Both the position numbers and the translations under genes were made by a program. A model generated the notes under the pieces. That model was not told the origin of the DNA. It made no database searches and worked only from the letters and a program-made list of their open reading frames with translations. Positions 18,115 to 26,609 of a DNA stretch of 53,034 nt are shown one piece after another. The stretch is from Nitratireductor sp. (GTDB lineage Bacteria; Pseudomonadota; Alphaproteobacteria; Rhizobiales; Rhizobiaceae), in the NCBI GenBank assembly GCA_020441665.1, contig JAGRLT010000026.1, positions 1-53,034 on the forward strand, read 5' to 3'. Each line of letters begins with the position of its first letter. Position 1 is the stretch's first letter.

Positions 18115-19293
18115 TTACATCTTGCATTCCTGATGGAAGCTGTCGGCGTAGTCCTTGACAACTTCACGAACGATCGAGGTGTGGTACTGGTCCTTGTCGT
18201 TCTTGGCGATCTCGAGCAGGTAGAAGCTCTGGACCGGATAGTGGTTGTTGTTGAATTTGAAATCACCGCGAAGCGAGGTGAAATCAGCGGCCTCCAGAGC
18301 CTTGCGGACGGCATCCTTGTCGCTCATGTCGCCACCGACCTTGGCCACCGCGCTGTCGATCAGCATCGCCGTGTCATAGCCCTGCATCGCATAGCCGCCG
18401 GGGACATAGCCGTACTTCTCGTTGAAGGCTGTCACGAAGGCCTCGCTGGCCTCGTTCTTGAAGTCCGGCGCCCAGTTGCCCGCCGCCAGAAAGCCGATGG
18501 CATCGTCCTTCAGCGCCGGCAGGGTCGTTTCGTCGGTGGTGAAGACCGAGAGGAACTTGATCTTATCCTTCTGGCCGGCCGCGGCGAACTGCTTTACCAG
18601 CGCCACGCCCATGCCGCCGGGCATGAAGGTGAACAGCGCGTCGGAACCCGAGGTCGCAAGCTGGGCCAGTTCAGGCGAGAAGTCCTTGTGGCCGAGCGGC
18701 GTGAAAACCTCGTCGGTGACCGTGCCGGTAAAGGTCTTCTTGAAGCCGGCGACATTGTCGCGTCCGGCCTGATAGTTCGGCACCATCAGGAAGGTGTTCT
18801 TGAAGCCCTCTTCATTGGCGATCATGCCGCTGACTTCGGCGTTCTGGTCGTTCTGGTAGGAGGTTGCGAAGAAATACGGGCTGCAGTTCTCACCCGCGAA
18901 GGTGGACGGTCCGGCATTCGGGCTGATCAGGAAGGTATCGGAGCCGACCACCGGCTTGAAGATCGCCTGAAGCATGTTGGAGAACACGGTCCCGACCACG
19001 ATATCGGCCTTGTCGCGCTGGACCAGTTCCTCGGCCTTCTGGCGGGCCACTTCGGGTTTCAGTTCGTCGTCCTGTATGACCAGATTGACCTTCGAGCCGC
19101 CGAGCATTCCCTGCTTCTGCTCGAGCGCCAGATTGAAGCCGTCGACAATCTGCTGCCCGAGCGCGGCGGGCGGACCCGACAGGGTGACCACGATGCCGAC
19201 GGTCAGGTCTTCCGCCTGAGCGGCGCTCGCACAGGCGCCCATCGCAAGGCCGGCAGCAAGGCTGACCAGCAGTTCGTTCCGTTTCACTTTCAT
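18115..19293 (-). CDS. branched-chain-type ABC substrate-binding protein, LivK-like
   Basis: This 392-aa periplasmic receptor (type 1 fold, family 6) has a Sec signal peptide ending ASAAQA (about residues 1-27). The mature part starts EDLTVGIVVTLSGPPAALGQ, as in Liv-type receptors. The pocket region SPNAGPSTFAG and the MQGYDTAMLIDSAV helix are also family-typical. The start at 19293 follows AAGGAGA 5 nt upstream. It lies 43 nt after the PhzS-like monooxygenase in the same direction, linking the importer to that enzyme. Liv-type receptors near flavin monooxygenases often bind aromatic acids, so the ligand may be the monooxygenase substrate (inference). Confidence 0.9.
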   Translation of the reverse strand: MKVKRNELLVSLAAGLAMGACASAAQAEDLTVGIVVTLSGPPAALGQQIVDGFNLALEQKQGMLGGSKVNLVIQDDELKPEVARQKAEELVQRDKADIVVGTVFSNMLQAIFKPVVGSDTFLISPNAGPSTFAGENCSPYFFATSYQNDQNAEVSGMIANEEGFKNTFLMVPNYQAGRDNVAGFKKTFTGTVTDEVFTPLGHKDFSPELAQLATSGSDALFTFMPGGMGVALVKQFAAAGQKDKIKFLSVFTTDETTLPALKDDAIGFLAAGNWAPDFKNEASEAFVTAFNEKYGYVPGGYAMQGYDTAMLIDSAVAKVGGDMSDKDAVRKALEAADFTSLRGDFKFNNNHYPVQSFYLLEIAKNDKDQYHTSIVREVVKDYADSFHQECKM

Positions 19294-19336
19294 ATCTGTC
19301 TCCTTGTTGGTCTGGTCAAACTGGCGAAGTCGCCAA

Positions 19337-20593
19337 TCAGGCCTTCTTTTTCTTCGATTTTGCATTCCTGGTCGCCGCAAAGCCGGCCATCTGGGCATAT
19401 CCCTTCACGATGGCCTCGCGCTTGGCGTAGCTGAGCACCTTGTCGATGTTCTTGAACTTCTGTGCGGTGATTTTCTCGACCTCGTCGATCACCCGTTCCG
19501 GCCCGCCGAGACGATTGGTGCGCACGACTTCGGCGGTCTTCGGCAGCCGCTCCCGCTCATAGCGATAGAGCGCCTCGCGCGGATGTTCGGCGCTGGCAAG
19601 ATTGTCCGCAAGGCAGCGCGCGTCGAGGATTGCCTGAGCCGCTCCGTTGGAGCCGACCGGATACATCGGATGGGCGGCGTCGCCAAGCAGGGTTACGCGG
19701 CCATGTGTCCAGCGGGGCAGCGGGTCGCGGTCTGCCATGGGGTATTCGAAGATGTCGCCGCTGGCGCGCACCACCGCCTCGAGGTCGATGCCGGGCACGA
19801 CAAACCGCTTGGCATAGGGCAGCACTTTCGCCAGTTGCGCACGCTTCGACCAGTTGTCCTCGGGCGGGGTCGCCGTCGCGCCGTCGGCGACGCGGATATT
19901 GACGACCCAGTTCATCAGCTGCCTGCCGTCCTTCTGCGGCGCGATCGGATAGAGCACCAGCTTGGCGCCGAGCCCGCCGGCGATCGCCATTGTCTCGCCA
20001 TCTTCCCAGACCGGCCATTCGACGGCGCCGCGCCACATCACGACGCCGGTCCAGCTTGGCCGCCCTTCATCAGGATAGAACCTGCGCCGCCCGACGCTGT
20101 GAATGCCGTCTGCGCAGATCAGCACCTCGCCGCGCAACGTGCACGAGGACAAGCCGTCGCGACTGTCCGTGAAATGCGCGGTCACGCCGCCCTCATCCTG
20201 CACGAAGCCGGACAGGCGGTGCCCGGTGAGCACGGCGTCGGGGCCAAGCCGGGCGAGAACGGCATCATAGAGCACGCGCTGCAGGCGCCCGCGATGAATG
20301 GAGAACTGCGGATGGGCATGACCCGCATGCATGCCCCTGAGCTCGCTCCAGACCTCCTGGCCGTGGCGGGTCAGATAGCGAAGTTCACGGGTGCGCAGGC
20401 CGACCTTGTCCAGCTCTTCGAGCAGGCCCAGTTCGGCGAGTTCAGCGATGGAATGCGGCAGCGTGTTGATGCCGACGCCAACCTCGCGCACCTCGCTGGC
20501 CTGCTCGACGACCTGCGGCTTTATTCCCCGGGCATGCAGCATCAGCGCCGTTGTCAGCCCGCCAATTCCGGCTCCGGCGATGAGGACGGTCAT
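19337..20593 (-). CDS. FAD-dependent aromatic monooxygenase, PhzS-like
   Basis: This 418-aa class A flavoprotein hydroxylase would use FAD and NAD(P)H to hydroxylate, and often decarboxylate, an aromatic acid. The FAD loop GAGIGGLTTA (about residues 7-16) is followed by VGVGINTLPHSIAELAELGL (about 38-57) and SIHRGRLQRVL, both close to PhzS-type enzymes of phenazine modification. GDAAHPMYPVGSNGA (about 296-310) binds FAD ribityl phosphate. A lysine-rich tail (KSKKKKA) ends the protein. It overlaps the upstream cupin by 4 nt (ATGA), so hydroxylase and cupin are made together. Salicylate- or nicotinate-type hydroxylases are alternatives. Confidence 0.85.
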   Translation of the reverse strand: MTVLIAGAGIGGLTTALMLHARGIKPQVVEQASEVREVGVGINTLPHSIAELAELGLLEELDKVGLRTRELRYLTRHGQEVWSELRGMHAGHAHPQFSIHRGRLQRVLYDAVLARLGPDAVLTGHRLSGFVQDEGGVTAHFTDSRDGLSSCTLRGEVLICADGIHSVGRRRFYPDEGRPSWTGVVMWRGAVEWPVWEDGETMAIAGGLGAKLVLYPIAPQKDGRQLMNWVVNIRVADGATATPPEDNWSKRAQLAKVLPYAKRFVVPGIDLEAVVRASGDIFEYPMADRDPLPRWTHGRVTLLGDAAHPMYPVGSNGAAQAILDARCLADNLASAEHPREALYRYERERLPKTAEVVRTNRLGGPERVIDEVEKITAQKFKNIDKVLSYAKREAIVKGYAQMAGFAATRNAKSKKKKA

Positions 20594-21051
20594 GCGTTTT
20601 CCTCGGGCGGTGGCAGAAAGTCGATCGCATGGGCAGCCGAAACCGCCACCACCTCGGCCGGATCGGCGCCGGGGCCGAGATTGTGCAGGGCCCAGAAAAG
20701 GTCATAGAGCCGCGCCGTGGGCGTGACCCAGAACAGCGTCTTGATCGTCACATCCGACTTGTTGAAGATGCCGTGCGGGATGCCGCGCGGAAGCTTGACC
20801 AGATCGCCCGGCTCGCCGATCGCTTCCTGGCCGTCGAGCAGGAAATCGAACCGGCCCTCCAGAATGTAGAGAAATTCGTCCTGATCGGGATGAATGTGCG
20901 GCGGGACGAAAGTGCCGGGCGGCAAGGTGGCATGCCAGCTGAAACAGGCCTCAGTGACCTGCTTGGGCACATAGGTCTGCCCCAGAATATTCCATCGGAT
21001 ATCGTCAAGCCCGCTCTGGCTTTTCACGATGCCCGGCTTCATCTTGGCCAT
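20590..21051 (-). CDS. cupin protein, paralogue 2
   Basis: This 153-aa single-domain cupin has intact motifs PPHIHPDQDEF and GDLVKLPRGIPHGIFN, giving the three-His one-Glu metal site. It is the most divergent of the three paralogues: the region after the second motif (TLFWVTPTARLYDLFW) differs, yet the IDFLPPP tail is retained. It overlaps the PhzS-like gene start and sits 59 nt after cupin 3. Together with that flavin hydroxylase it may open or isomerise the hydroxylated ring; this is inference. Confidence 0.85.
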   Translation of the reverse strand: MAKMKPGIVKSQSGLDDIRWNILGQTYVPKQVTEACFSWHATLPPGTFVPPHIHPDQDEFLYILEGRFDFLLDGQEAIGEPGDLVKLPRGIPHGIFNKSDVTIKTLFWVTPTARLYDLFWALHNLGPGADPAEVVAVSAAHAIDFLPPPEENA

Positions 21052-21110
21052 CTCATCTCCTTTTCATCATGTATGAAATTACGCCGCCCTCGACATTGCC
21101 TTGGAGCCTT

Positions 21111-21557
21111 TCACGCCCCCGGCGGCGGCAGGAAGTCGACCTCGTGAAGCGCCGACAGCCGCACCAGTTCGGCCGGGTCGGTCACACCATCGAGAGCGAT
21201 GAACAGATCAAAGAGCTTGCGCGCCGGCGCAACGCCGAAAACGCAGCTCGCCGGCTTGCCGGAGCGGTTGAAGATTCCGTGCGCGATGCCCTTCGGCATC
21301 CGCACCGTATCGCCACTCGCCGCCTTGTGAACACCGCCGCCTTCCAGCGGAAATTCCACCTCCAGCTCGCCCTCGAGCATGTAGATCCATTCGTCCTGTG
21401 TCGGATGAATGTGCGGCGGCACGAAGGTGTCGGGCGGCAGCGTGGCATGCCATACGAAGGTGTCCTCGCTGAGCAGCTTGGGCACATAGGTCTGGCCCAC
21501 CACATTCCAGGCAAGACCTTGAAGTCCTTCGGCATCGGCCGTTACACCGTACTCCAT
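21111..21557 (-). CDS. cupin protein, paralogue 3
   Basis: This 148-aa cupin is closely related to paralogue 1, with the same opening (M-Y-GVT), the same PPHIHPTQDEW motif and GDTVRMPKGIAHGIFN. The C-terminal third is almost identical to paralogue 1 at protein level and partly at DNA level. A G-rich ribosome site lies 2-8 nt before the start at 21557. It is probably the first gene of a long operon (cupin 3, cupin 2, PhzS-like, Liv transporter), with two dyads just upstream. Function is unassigned. Confidence 0.85.
   Translation of the reverse strand: MEYGVTADAEGLQGLAWNVVGQTYVPKLLSEDTFVWHATLPPDTFVPPHIHPTQDEWIYMLEGELEVEFPLEGGGVHKAASGDTVRMPKGIAHGIFNRSGKPASCVFGVAPARKLFDLFIALDGVTDPAELVRLSALHEVDFLPPPGA
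21136..21185 (+). repeat. 50-nt exact repeat shared with cupin paralogue 1 (copy B)
   Basis: Identical to 13188-13237. The two copies are about 8 kb apart in direct orientation, inside the 3' part of two paralogous genes. Synonymous positions are unchanged within the tract but have drifted outside it. Confidence 0.85.
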
Positions 21558-21605
21558 CGCTCCTCCCCCTGCTGCAACTCCGTCGATCGCGGAGCTGTCT
21601 TTGAC

Positions 21606-21620
21606 GGGTGCGCCGCACCC
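21606..21620. promoter_or_regulatory. short dyad upstream of cupin 3
   Basis: GGGTGC and GCACCC form perfect 6-bp arms around a 3-base centre (GCC), 49 nt before the cupin 3 start. It could be an operator or a leader hairpin. It may work with the second dyad 12 nt further upstream. Confidence 0.4.
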
Positions 21621-21631
21621 TTTGTTGTACG

Positions 21632-21654
21632 GCCGGAATCTGGATCGTTCCGGC
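21632..21654. promoter_or_regulatory. GCCGGAA-N9-TTCCGGC inverted repeat, candidate operator
   Basis: Two perfect 7-bp arms are separated by nine bases, with centres about one helical turn and a half apart, 75 nt upstream of cupin 3. The spacing suits a dimeric regulator. No matching site was found at the cupin 1 promoter, so the regulator may not be the local AraC protein. Confidence 0.5.
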
Positions 21655-21810
21655 TCCGACCCCGGCGGCCGGCTGTCAGGGCCACCGGGATTATGCAGTA
21701 CAATCGGGATGTTACCTCCCGTTGCCGAACGAGGATGATCCTCCAACTTTTCGCAGATATCCGCAAGGGCCTAGTTTGCGTTTGGACCTTGCGCACGGAA
21801 CCGATTGTCA

Positions 21811-21834
21811 AAGGGCGCCCTGCGGGGCGCCCTT
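21811..21834 (-). terminator. intrinsic terminator of the AGCS symporter gene
   Basis: AAGGGCGCCC-TGCG-GGGCGCCCTT is a perfect 10-bp stem with a 4-base loop, 43 nt downstream of the symporter stop on the minus strand. The downstream U-run is short (UUU), so termination may be partial and allow some read-through into cupin 3. Confidence 0.75.
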
Positions 21835-21876
21835 CGATCTTGGTTCAGGCATCTTGGCGACGCCTTGTCAGGCGCC

Positions 21877-23301
21877 TTACCTGGCGTCCGGCCAGGCCGT
21901 CGGATCGGTGTCGAGATCCGGGAACTTCTTCGGATCGAAGACCGGCTTCTTCACACCGTTGCGCAACTGCTCGCGGTAGTCGTTGATGATCCTCAGCGCG
22001 ACCGGGAACAGCATCATGATCGCCAGCAGGTTGACCACCGCCAGGATGCCCATCATCGGATCGGAGAAGTTGAACACCGCCGTCGCGCCAGGCGCGACAG
22101 CACCGAGAAACACGATCCCGATGATCACGATGCGCAGGATCAGAACCGCCTGCGGATTATTGGTCATGAAGCTCAGCGCATTCTCACCCAGATAGTAATT
22201 GTAGATGATGGAGGAGAACGAGAAGAGGAAGATCGCGACGGTCAGATAGTACTGGGCCCAGCTTCCCACATGGCTCACCATCGACTGCTGGGTCAGCGCC
22301 ACGCCGTCGATCCCTTCGACGCCCGGCTGATAGACGTTGCCCAGAAGAATGACGAAGGCCGTGCACGAGCAGATGATGATCGTGTCGATGAAGACCGAGA
22401 AGCTTTGCGTGATGCCCTGGCTGACCGGGTGCTTGACATAGGCGGTCGCCGCCACGTTCGGTGCCGAGCCGAGGCCGGCCTCGTTGGAAAACAGCCCGCG
22501 CCGCAGGCCCTGGGCGATCGCAGCCCCCATGCCGCCGCCGACAGCCTCGCGCCAGCCGAAAGCGTTCGCGACGATGTCGACGATGACCCCGGGAACGGCG
22601 GTGATGTTCATCAGGATGATGAGCAGCGCCATGCCGATATACATGAACGCCATCAGCGGGATGATCACATCCGCTGCCTTCGCGATCCGGTGGATGCCGC
22701 CGAAGACGATAAACCCGGTCGCTGCGGCGACCGCCAGTCCGGTCCAGATCCGGGGGATCGCCATGCTGTCCAGCGCCGCGCCGGCAACCGTATTGCCCTG
22801 GAAGGCGTTGAACCCGATCGAGAAGGAGGCGATGAGACAGATCGCGTAGACCACCGCCAGCCAGCGGTAATTCGCGCCCAATCCGTGAATGATCGCCCGC
22901 GCCGGGCCACCGCGATAGTCGCCGTTTTCCTCGGTTCGCTTGTAGAGCTGCGCCAGCGTCGCCTCGATCAGCGCCGAGCACATCCCGACCAGCGCGATCG
23001 CCCACATCCAGAAGACCGCGCCTGGCCCCCCGGCGGTAATCGCCACCGCGACGCCCGCGATGTTGCCGCCGCCGACGCGCCCCCCCACCGAAACGAACAG
23101 CGCCTCGCGCGCACTTATCTTGGTCGGATCGCTGGTCTCGTCATCGCCCGTCAGGACACCGAACATGCGCCGGAAGAAGCGGAACTGGACGAAGCCGCTG
23201 GCGATCGTGAAGAAAAGACCGAGCACGACCAGGAAGGGAATGAGCGCAAACCCCCATGTCAGATCGTTGATCAAGTTGAATATTGAATCGAGAAACCCCA
23301 T
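21877..23301 (-). CDS. alanine/glycine:cation symporter (AGCS family)
   Basis: This 474-aa sodium-coupled amino-acid importer has about ten to eleven hydrophobic segments. The family hallmark VGGRVGGGNIAGVAVAI and the adjacent AGGPGAVFWMW run (about residues 68-95) are present, as are the GLRRGLFSNEAGLGSAPN motif (about 265-282) and the C-terminal DPMMGILAVVNLLA segment. The start at 23301 follows GGGAGG. It lies upstream of the cupin/PhzS-like operon in the same direction, separated by a terminator, so it may import an amino acid or a structurally related metabolite of that pathway. Confidence 0.92.
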   Translation of the reverse strand: MGFLDSIFNLINDLTWGFALIPFLVVLGLFFTIASGFVQFRFFRRMFGVLTGDDETSDPTKISAREALFVSVGGRVGGGNIAGVAVAITAGGPGAVFWMWAIALVGMCSALIEATLAQLYKRTEENGDYRGGPARAIIHGLGANYRWLAVVYAICLIASFSIGFNAFQGNTVAGAALDSMAIPRIWTGLAVAAATGFIVFGGIHRIAKAADVIIPLMAFMYIGMALLIILMNITAVPGVIVDIVANAFGWREAVGGGMGAAIAQGLRRGLFSNEAGLGSAPNVAATAYVKHPVSQGITQSFSVFIDTIIICSCTAFVILLGNVYQPGVEGIDGVALTQQSMVSHVGSWAQYYLTVAIFLFSFSSIIYNYYLGENALSFMTNNPQAVLILRIVIIGIVFLGAVAPGATAVFNFSDPMMGILAVVNLLAIMMLFPVALRIINDYREQLRNGVKKPVFDPKKFPDLDTDPTAWPDAR

Positions 23302-23351
23302 CAGCTTACCTCCCGTTCTAGTTGATGCCATTCTGGCTGATGACTGGATGT

Positions 23352-23437
23352 CCTGAAATTCGAACCTGAAGGATCGCCCCCTTCATGGATCGCTTCGTTG
23401 CGGCACGACAGTTCCTTATCGGACAATTTCAGGTTCG
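23352..23437. repeat. mutually exclusive inverted repeats in the symporter leader
   Basis: CCTGAAATT (23352-23360) matches AATTTCAGG (23425-23433) over 9 bp. CGAACCTGAA (23361-23370) matches TTCAGGTTCG (23428-23437) over 10 bp. The two pairings compete for one strand. This may be a leader RNA switch or spaced half-sites for a regulator. Confidence 0.45.
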
Positions 23438-23460
23438 CAGCCGCCCCTTTGAACGGTGTG

Positions 23461-23480
23461 GCAGCCGGCAAGCCGGCTGC
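23461..23480. repeat. perfect 9-bp hairpin in intergenic DNA
   Basis: GCAGCCGGC-AA-GCCGGCTGC is fully self-complementary with a 2-base turn. It is about 160 nt upstream of the symporter start. There is no U-tract on either side, so a repeat element or leader structure is as likely as a terminator. Confidence 0.45.
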
Positions 23481-23824
23481 AGTCAGGGCGGTGCCCGGAG
23501 CAGCATGGCGAAGGGCGATGCGATGAAGAGCTGCGGGATAAACTGATCTCCGGGCCCTGTTCGCGCTTCGGCCGGCAATCCTGCTCCGATCAGAAGCCGC
23601 ATCCAGACGCCGGCTTCGAACAACCGGAAATGGCAGGATCAGGGCTGGCTTTGTCCGGTGATTGATCAGCGGTCGCCTCGGTTTTGCTGCGGCTGCGGGG
23701 AGCAATTTTTTTGATCTCGTCCCTCTTTCCTAACCAAAGTTGGGCGCAGACTCAACGGCGAGATGGCACCGGCACTGTTTGGAAGCGCCATTGCGCTGCG
23801 GGAGCTGGCAACTCTCGAGCGTGT

Positions 23825-24472
23825 CTAACGCTGTTTGATGTCGGGGAAGCGGGCTTCCAGGTCGGCAATCTGTTCGCCCGTCAACGGTCGCGTCTCCAGA
23901 TGGCGCAGGGCGATGAAGAGCTTCGCGGTTTCCTCCAGTTCCTCGGCCGCGTTCAGCGCGTCGGAAAGCGATTTTCCCGCCACCACCGGCCCATGATTAG
24001 CCAGCAGCAATGCATGGTGGTCGGAGGCCATTTCGCGCACCGCCTTCGCCAGATCGAGGTCACCGGGGGCGAAGTAAGGCACCAGCGGCAGCTTTCCGAT
24101 CCGCATCACGTAATAGGCGGTCAGAGGCGGCAGCACGGATGCGGGGTCGACCCCGGCAAGGCAGCTTACCGCGACCGAATGGGTCGAATGCAGATGCACG
24201 ATGGCTCCGGCGCGCGGACGGCTGCCATACATCGCCAGATGCAGAAAGCTCTCCTTGGTCGGCGGGTCGCCGTCGAGCAGCCGGCCATCCGGGGCGAGGC
24301 GAGAGAGCCGCGCGGGGTCGAGCGTGCCGAGGGTCGAGCCTGTCGGCGTCATCAGCCAGCCGCCATCCTCCAGCCGGACGCTGATATTGCCGGAGGAACC
24401 GAAGGTCAGACCCCGATCGAAGATCGAACGGCCGACACGGGTGATCTCGTCGCGCAACGCAGTCTCGTTCAT
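23825..24472 (-). CDS. otnC: 3-oxo-tetronate 4-phosphate decarboxylase, class II aldolase family
   Basis: This 215-aa metal-dependent enzyme of the class II aldolase/adducin fold would decarboxylate the 4-phosphate of 3-oxo-tetronate to dihydroxyacetone phosphate. GLTFGSSGNISVRLEDG (about residues 21-37), the HLHSTHS zinc ligands (about 93-99), the nearby catalytic-type Glu in TKESFLHLAMYG and the third histidine in NHGPVVAG (about 160-167) are all visible. The start at 24472 overlaps the kinase stop by 4 nt (ATGA), and the OtnK-OtnC pairing is the main reason for the specific name. It is the last gene of the otn operon. Confidence 0.85.
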   Translation of the reverse strand: MNETALRDEITRVGRSIFDRGLTFGSSGNISVRLEDGGWLMTPTGSTLGTLDPARLSRLAPDGRLLDGDPPTKESFLHLAMYGSRPRAGAIVHLHSTHSVAVSCLAGVDPASVLPPLTAYYVMRIGKLPLVPYFAPGDLDLAKAVREMASDHHALLLANHGPVVAGKSLSDALNAAEELEETAKLFIALRHLETRPLTGEQIADLEARFPDIKQR

Positions 24473-25713
24473 TCCAGCATTCCCAGGGCATCGGAAAAGA
24501 AATCGGGCCCGCCGAAATTCCCCGATTTGAGCGCGATTGCCAAGCCGGGTGCGGCGCACCAGGGAACGCCGGGCGCTATTTCGGGGCCGATGCGGATCGC
24601 GGTGACCCCGAGCGCGGAGAGAACCGCGCCCGAGGTCTCGCCGCCGGCGACGACGATCCGGTTGAAGCCGCGGCGATGAAGATCCCGCGCCACATCGCCC
24701 AGGATGCGTTCGATGAGCGCCCCCGCTTCCGCGCGGCCATACCGTGCCTGCATCGCGGCGACCTCCTGGGGATCGGCGGAACTGTAGATCATCACCGGTG
24801 CGGCGGCGGGCTGTGCTGCGGCCCAGTCGGCGAGTTCGCGCGCGGCATGGCTGGCGGTCGCCGCATCCGCGGTGAGCTTTCGCGCCGGCCAGAGGGCTGC
24901 CGCCCGCGCGGTCTGTTGCCGCGTCGCGGTCGAGCAGCTGCCCGCCAGGATCAGCGCGCGGCCGCGCGCTGCGGGCAGCACCGGCGCTGCCGTCCGGTCG
25001 GCCATGCCGTACTCGGCAGGCAGGCCGAGCGCCACGCCGGAACCGCCGATGACCAGCGGATGATCGCGGATCGCCCGTGCCAGCACATGCAGGTCGCCGT
25101 CCTCGATCGCATCGGCAACGCCATAGCGCAACCCCATGGCCTTCAGTGCCTCGATCCGCGCGCGAACGGCCGCCGCGCCTGCCCGCACGGTCTGAAGCCG
25201 GATCAGTCCGGCGCGGTGCCGGCTCTGGGCCTCCAACAGCCGGATCAGCGAGCTGTCGCGCATCGGGGTCAGGGGATGGTCCTTCATCGGGCTTTCGGCC
25301 AGCGGCTCGTCGCCGACGAAGAGAACCCCTTGATAGACCGTGCGGCCGTTCGCCGGAAGGGCCGGGCAGACCAGCGAGAAATCGGCTCCCGTGGCTGCCA
25401 GCAGCGCGTCGGCGACCGGGCCGATATTGCCCTGCGCCGTGCTGTCGAAGGTCGAACAATGCTTGAAGATGGTCTGGCGCACGCCCCGCGCGCGCAGCCA
25501 GGTCTGGGCCGACAGCGACTGGCGCACCGCTTCGGACGGCGCGATGGTTCGCGATTTCAGCGCCACGACGACGGCCTCCGCATCGCCGGTTTCGGTGCCG
25601 TCGTCGGGCAGGCCGATGATCTGGAGCACCTTCATCCCCTGACGGGTCAGGGTGCCGGCAAGGTCGGTCGCCCCGGTGAAATCATCCGCAATTGCTCCGA
25701 GAAGAAGGCTCAT
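24469..25713 (-). CDS. otnK: 3-oxo-tetronate kinase (four-carbon acid sugar kinase)
   Basis: This 414-aa kinase is of the former DUF1537 family and phosphorylates 3-oxo-tetronate at O4. The N-terminal domain begins GAIADDFTGATDLAGTL with the diagnostic DDFTGA-D motif (residues 9-17), followed by KHCSTFDSTAQGNIGPV (about 84-100). The C-terminal nucleotide domain has VAGGETSGAVLSALG (about 365-379), IGPEIAPGVPWC and ALKSGNFGGPDFF. Overlaps with both neighbours (4 nt each) show tight coupling. The identity is firm for the family; whether the substrate comes from threonate or erythronate is open. Confidence 0.9.
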   Translation of the reverse strand: MSLLLGAIADDFTGATDLAGTLTRQGMKVLQIIGLPDDGTETGDAEAVVVALKSRTIAPSEAVRQSLSAQTWLRARGVRQTIFKHCSTFDSTAQGNIGPVADALLAATGADFSLVCPALPANGRTVYQGVLFVGDEPLAESPMKDHPLTPMRDSSLIRLLEAQSRHRAGLIRLQTVRAGAAAVRARIEALKAMGLRYGVADAIEDGDLHVLARAIRDHPLVIGGSGVALGLPAEYGMADRTAAPVLPAARGRALILAGSCSTATRQQTARAAALWPARKLTADAATASHAARELADWAAAQPAAAPVMIYSSADPQEVAAMQARYGRAEAGALIERILGDVARDLHRRGFNRIVVAGGETSGAVLSALGVTAIRIGPEIAPGVPWCAAPGLAIALKSGNFGGPDFFSDALGMLE

Positions 25714-26609
25714 CGCCCGGCCCCTTCCACCGCTTTGGAACCGACATTGCCGCCATAGAGGCGGGCAGGAACCTCACACAGGATCATATGCCGGAGGGCC
25801 GCGTCGATACCGGAAAAGAAGGTATCGAACAGCGCCCCCGCATCGACCGGCCGGAACGGGCTCGGTGGGGGAGGCGCACCCTGCCATACCGGGTGCGGCG
25901 GGGTGTGCGGCCAGTCCGACCCCCAGAGGCAGCGCTGCGGGAATCGCGTCGCGATCGCCTGTGCGGTGGCGAGCGCCTCCCGCGGGTTCGAAAGCCGGTA
26001 GAGGCCGGAAATCTTTGTGTAGATTTCCGCCTCTTCCATCAGAGCCGCCAGGGCCGGAAGGTCGCCGGGGCCCAGATGGGCCATGTGATCCAGCACGATC
26101 GGGACCCCAAGCCGGGCTGCATGCTGGCGCAGGAGGGGAAATTGCAGCCGGTCGACATGGAGCTCCAGATGCCAACCGAGTTCCGCCGCCTGTGCCGCGG
26201 CCGCCAGAACCGCCGCGCGGGTCTCGTCTGCCGAAAGAAGGGTTGCCTGCACCCGCAGGCCGCGCATGCCGGCACGCCCCAGTCGCTCGATCGCGCCGTC
26301 CGCCATGCGTTCACCCGGCGGGAAGCATCCGACGGCGACCGCGCGTTGGCCGAGCGCGGCAAGCGCATCGGCCAGGCAGGCGTGATCGCCGCCATAGGGC
26401 GAGGGCTGGACGAGGACGACCCGGTCGATCCCCATATGGTCGAGCATCCGTGCGAGATCGTCATGCTCGGCCAGGCCCGGAGTGTAGCGACGGGTCGGTG
26501 AAAGCCCGTATTTGTCGGGCCGGCCGAAAACATGCGTATGGCAATCCCATGCCCCAGGCGGCACCGGCACCGCCGGGCGCACGGGTCGATGTGGCGAATA
26601 CGCGCTCAC
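25710..26609 (-). CDS. amidohydrolase family protein (LigI-like), possible tetronolactone lactonase
   Basis: This 299-aa metal-dependent TIM-barrel hydrolase is of the amidohydrolase 2 / 2-pyrone-4,6-dicarboxylate lactonase group. The first-strand CHTH motif (about residues 23-26), the DHMAHLGP motif (about 175-182) and the C-terminal WGSDWPH motif (about 230-236) are visible. The start is a GTG at 26609 whose GTGA overlaps the stop of the upstream dehydrogenase; no ATG fits. Members often open lactones, so hydrolysis of a threono- or erythronolactone is a reasonable hypothesis, but replacement of the missing isomerase OtnI cannot be excluded. Confidence 0.8.
   Translation of the reverse strand: MSAYSPHRPVRPAVPVPPGAWDCHTHVFGRPDKYGLSPTRRYTPGLAEHDDLARMLDHMGIDRVVLVQPSPYGGDHACLADALAALGQRAVAVGCFPPGERMADGAIERLGRAGMRGLRVQATLLSADETRAAVLAAAAQAAELGWHLELHVDRLQFPLLRQHAARLGVPIVLDHMAHLGPGDLPALAALMEEAEIYTKISGLYRLSNPREALATAQAIATRFPQRCLWGSDWPHTPPHPVWQGAPPPPSPFRPVDAGALFDTFFSGIDAALRHMILCEVPARLYGGNVGSKAVEGAGR

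Larger units (their letters stand above)
23302..23824. other. 523-nt intergenic region with alternative-pairing repeats
   Basis: No convincing gene is present. It holds the leader and promoter of the AGCS gene and the end of the otn operon. Features are two CCTGAA direct repeats (23352-23357, 23365-23370) whose flanks can each pair with 23425-23437, a perfect hairpin at 23461-23480, and a T-run at 23704-23711 next to a weak stem. Open frames here are short, with no family resemblance. Confidence 0.6.

Noticed and set aside
23302-23824. Glycine riboswitch before the AGCS symporter
   Set aside because: I looked for the conserved aptamer cores expected in such leaders and did not see them on the relevant strand; only unrelated inverted repeats are present.
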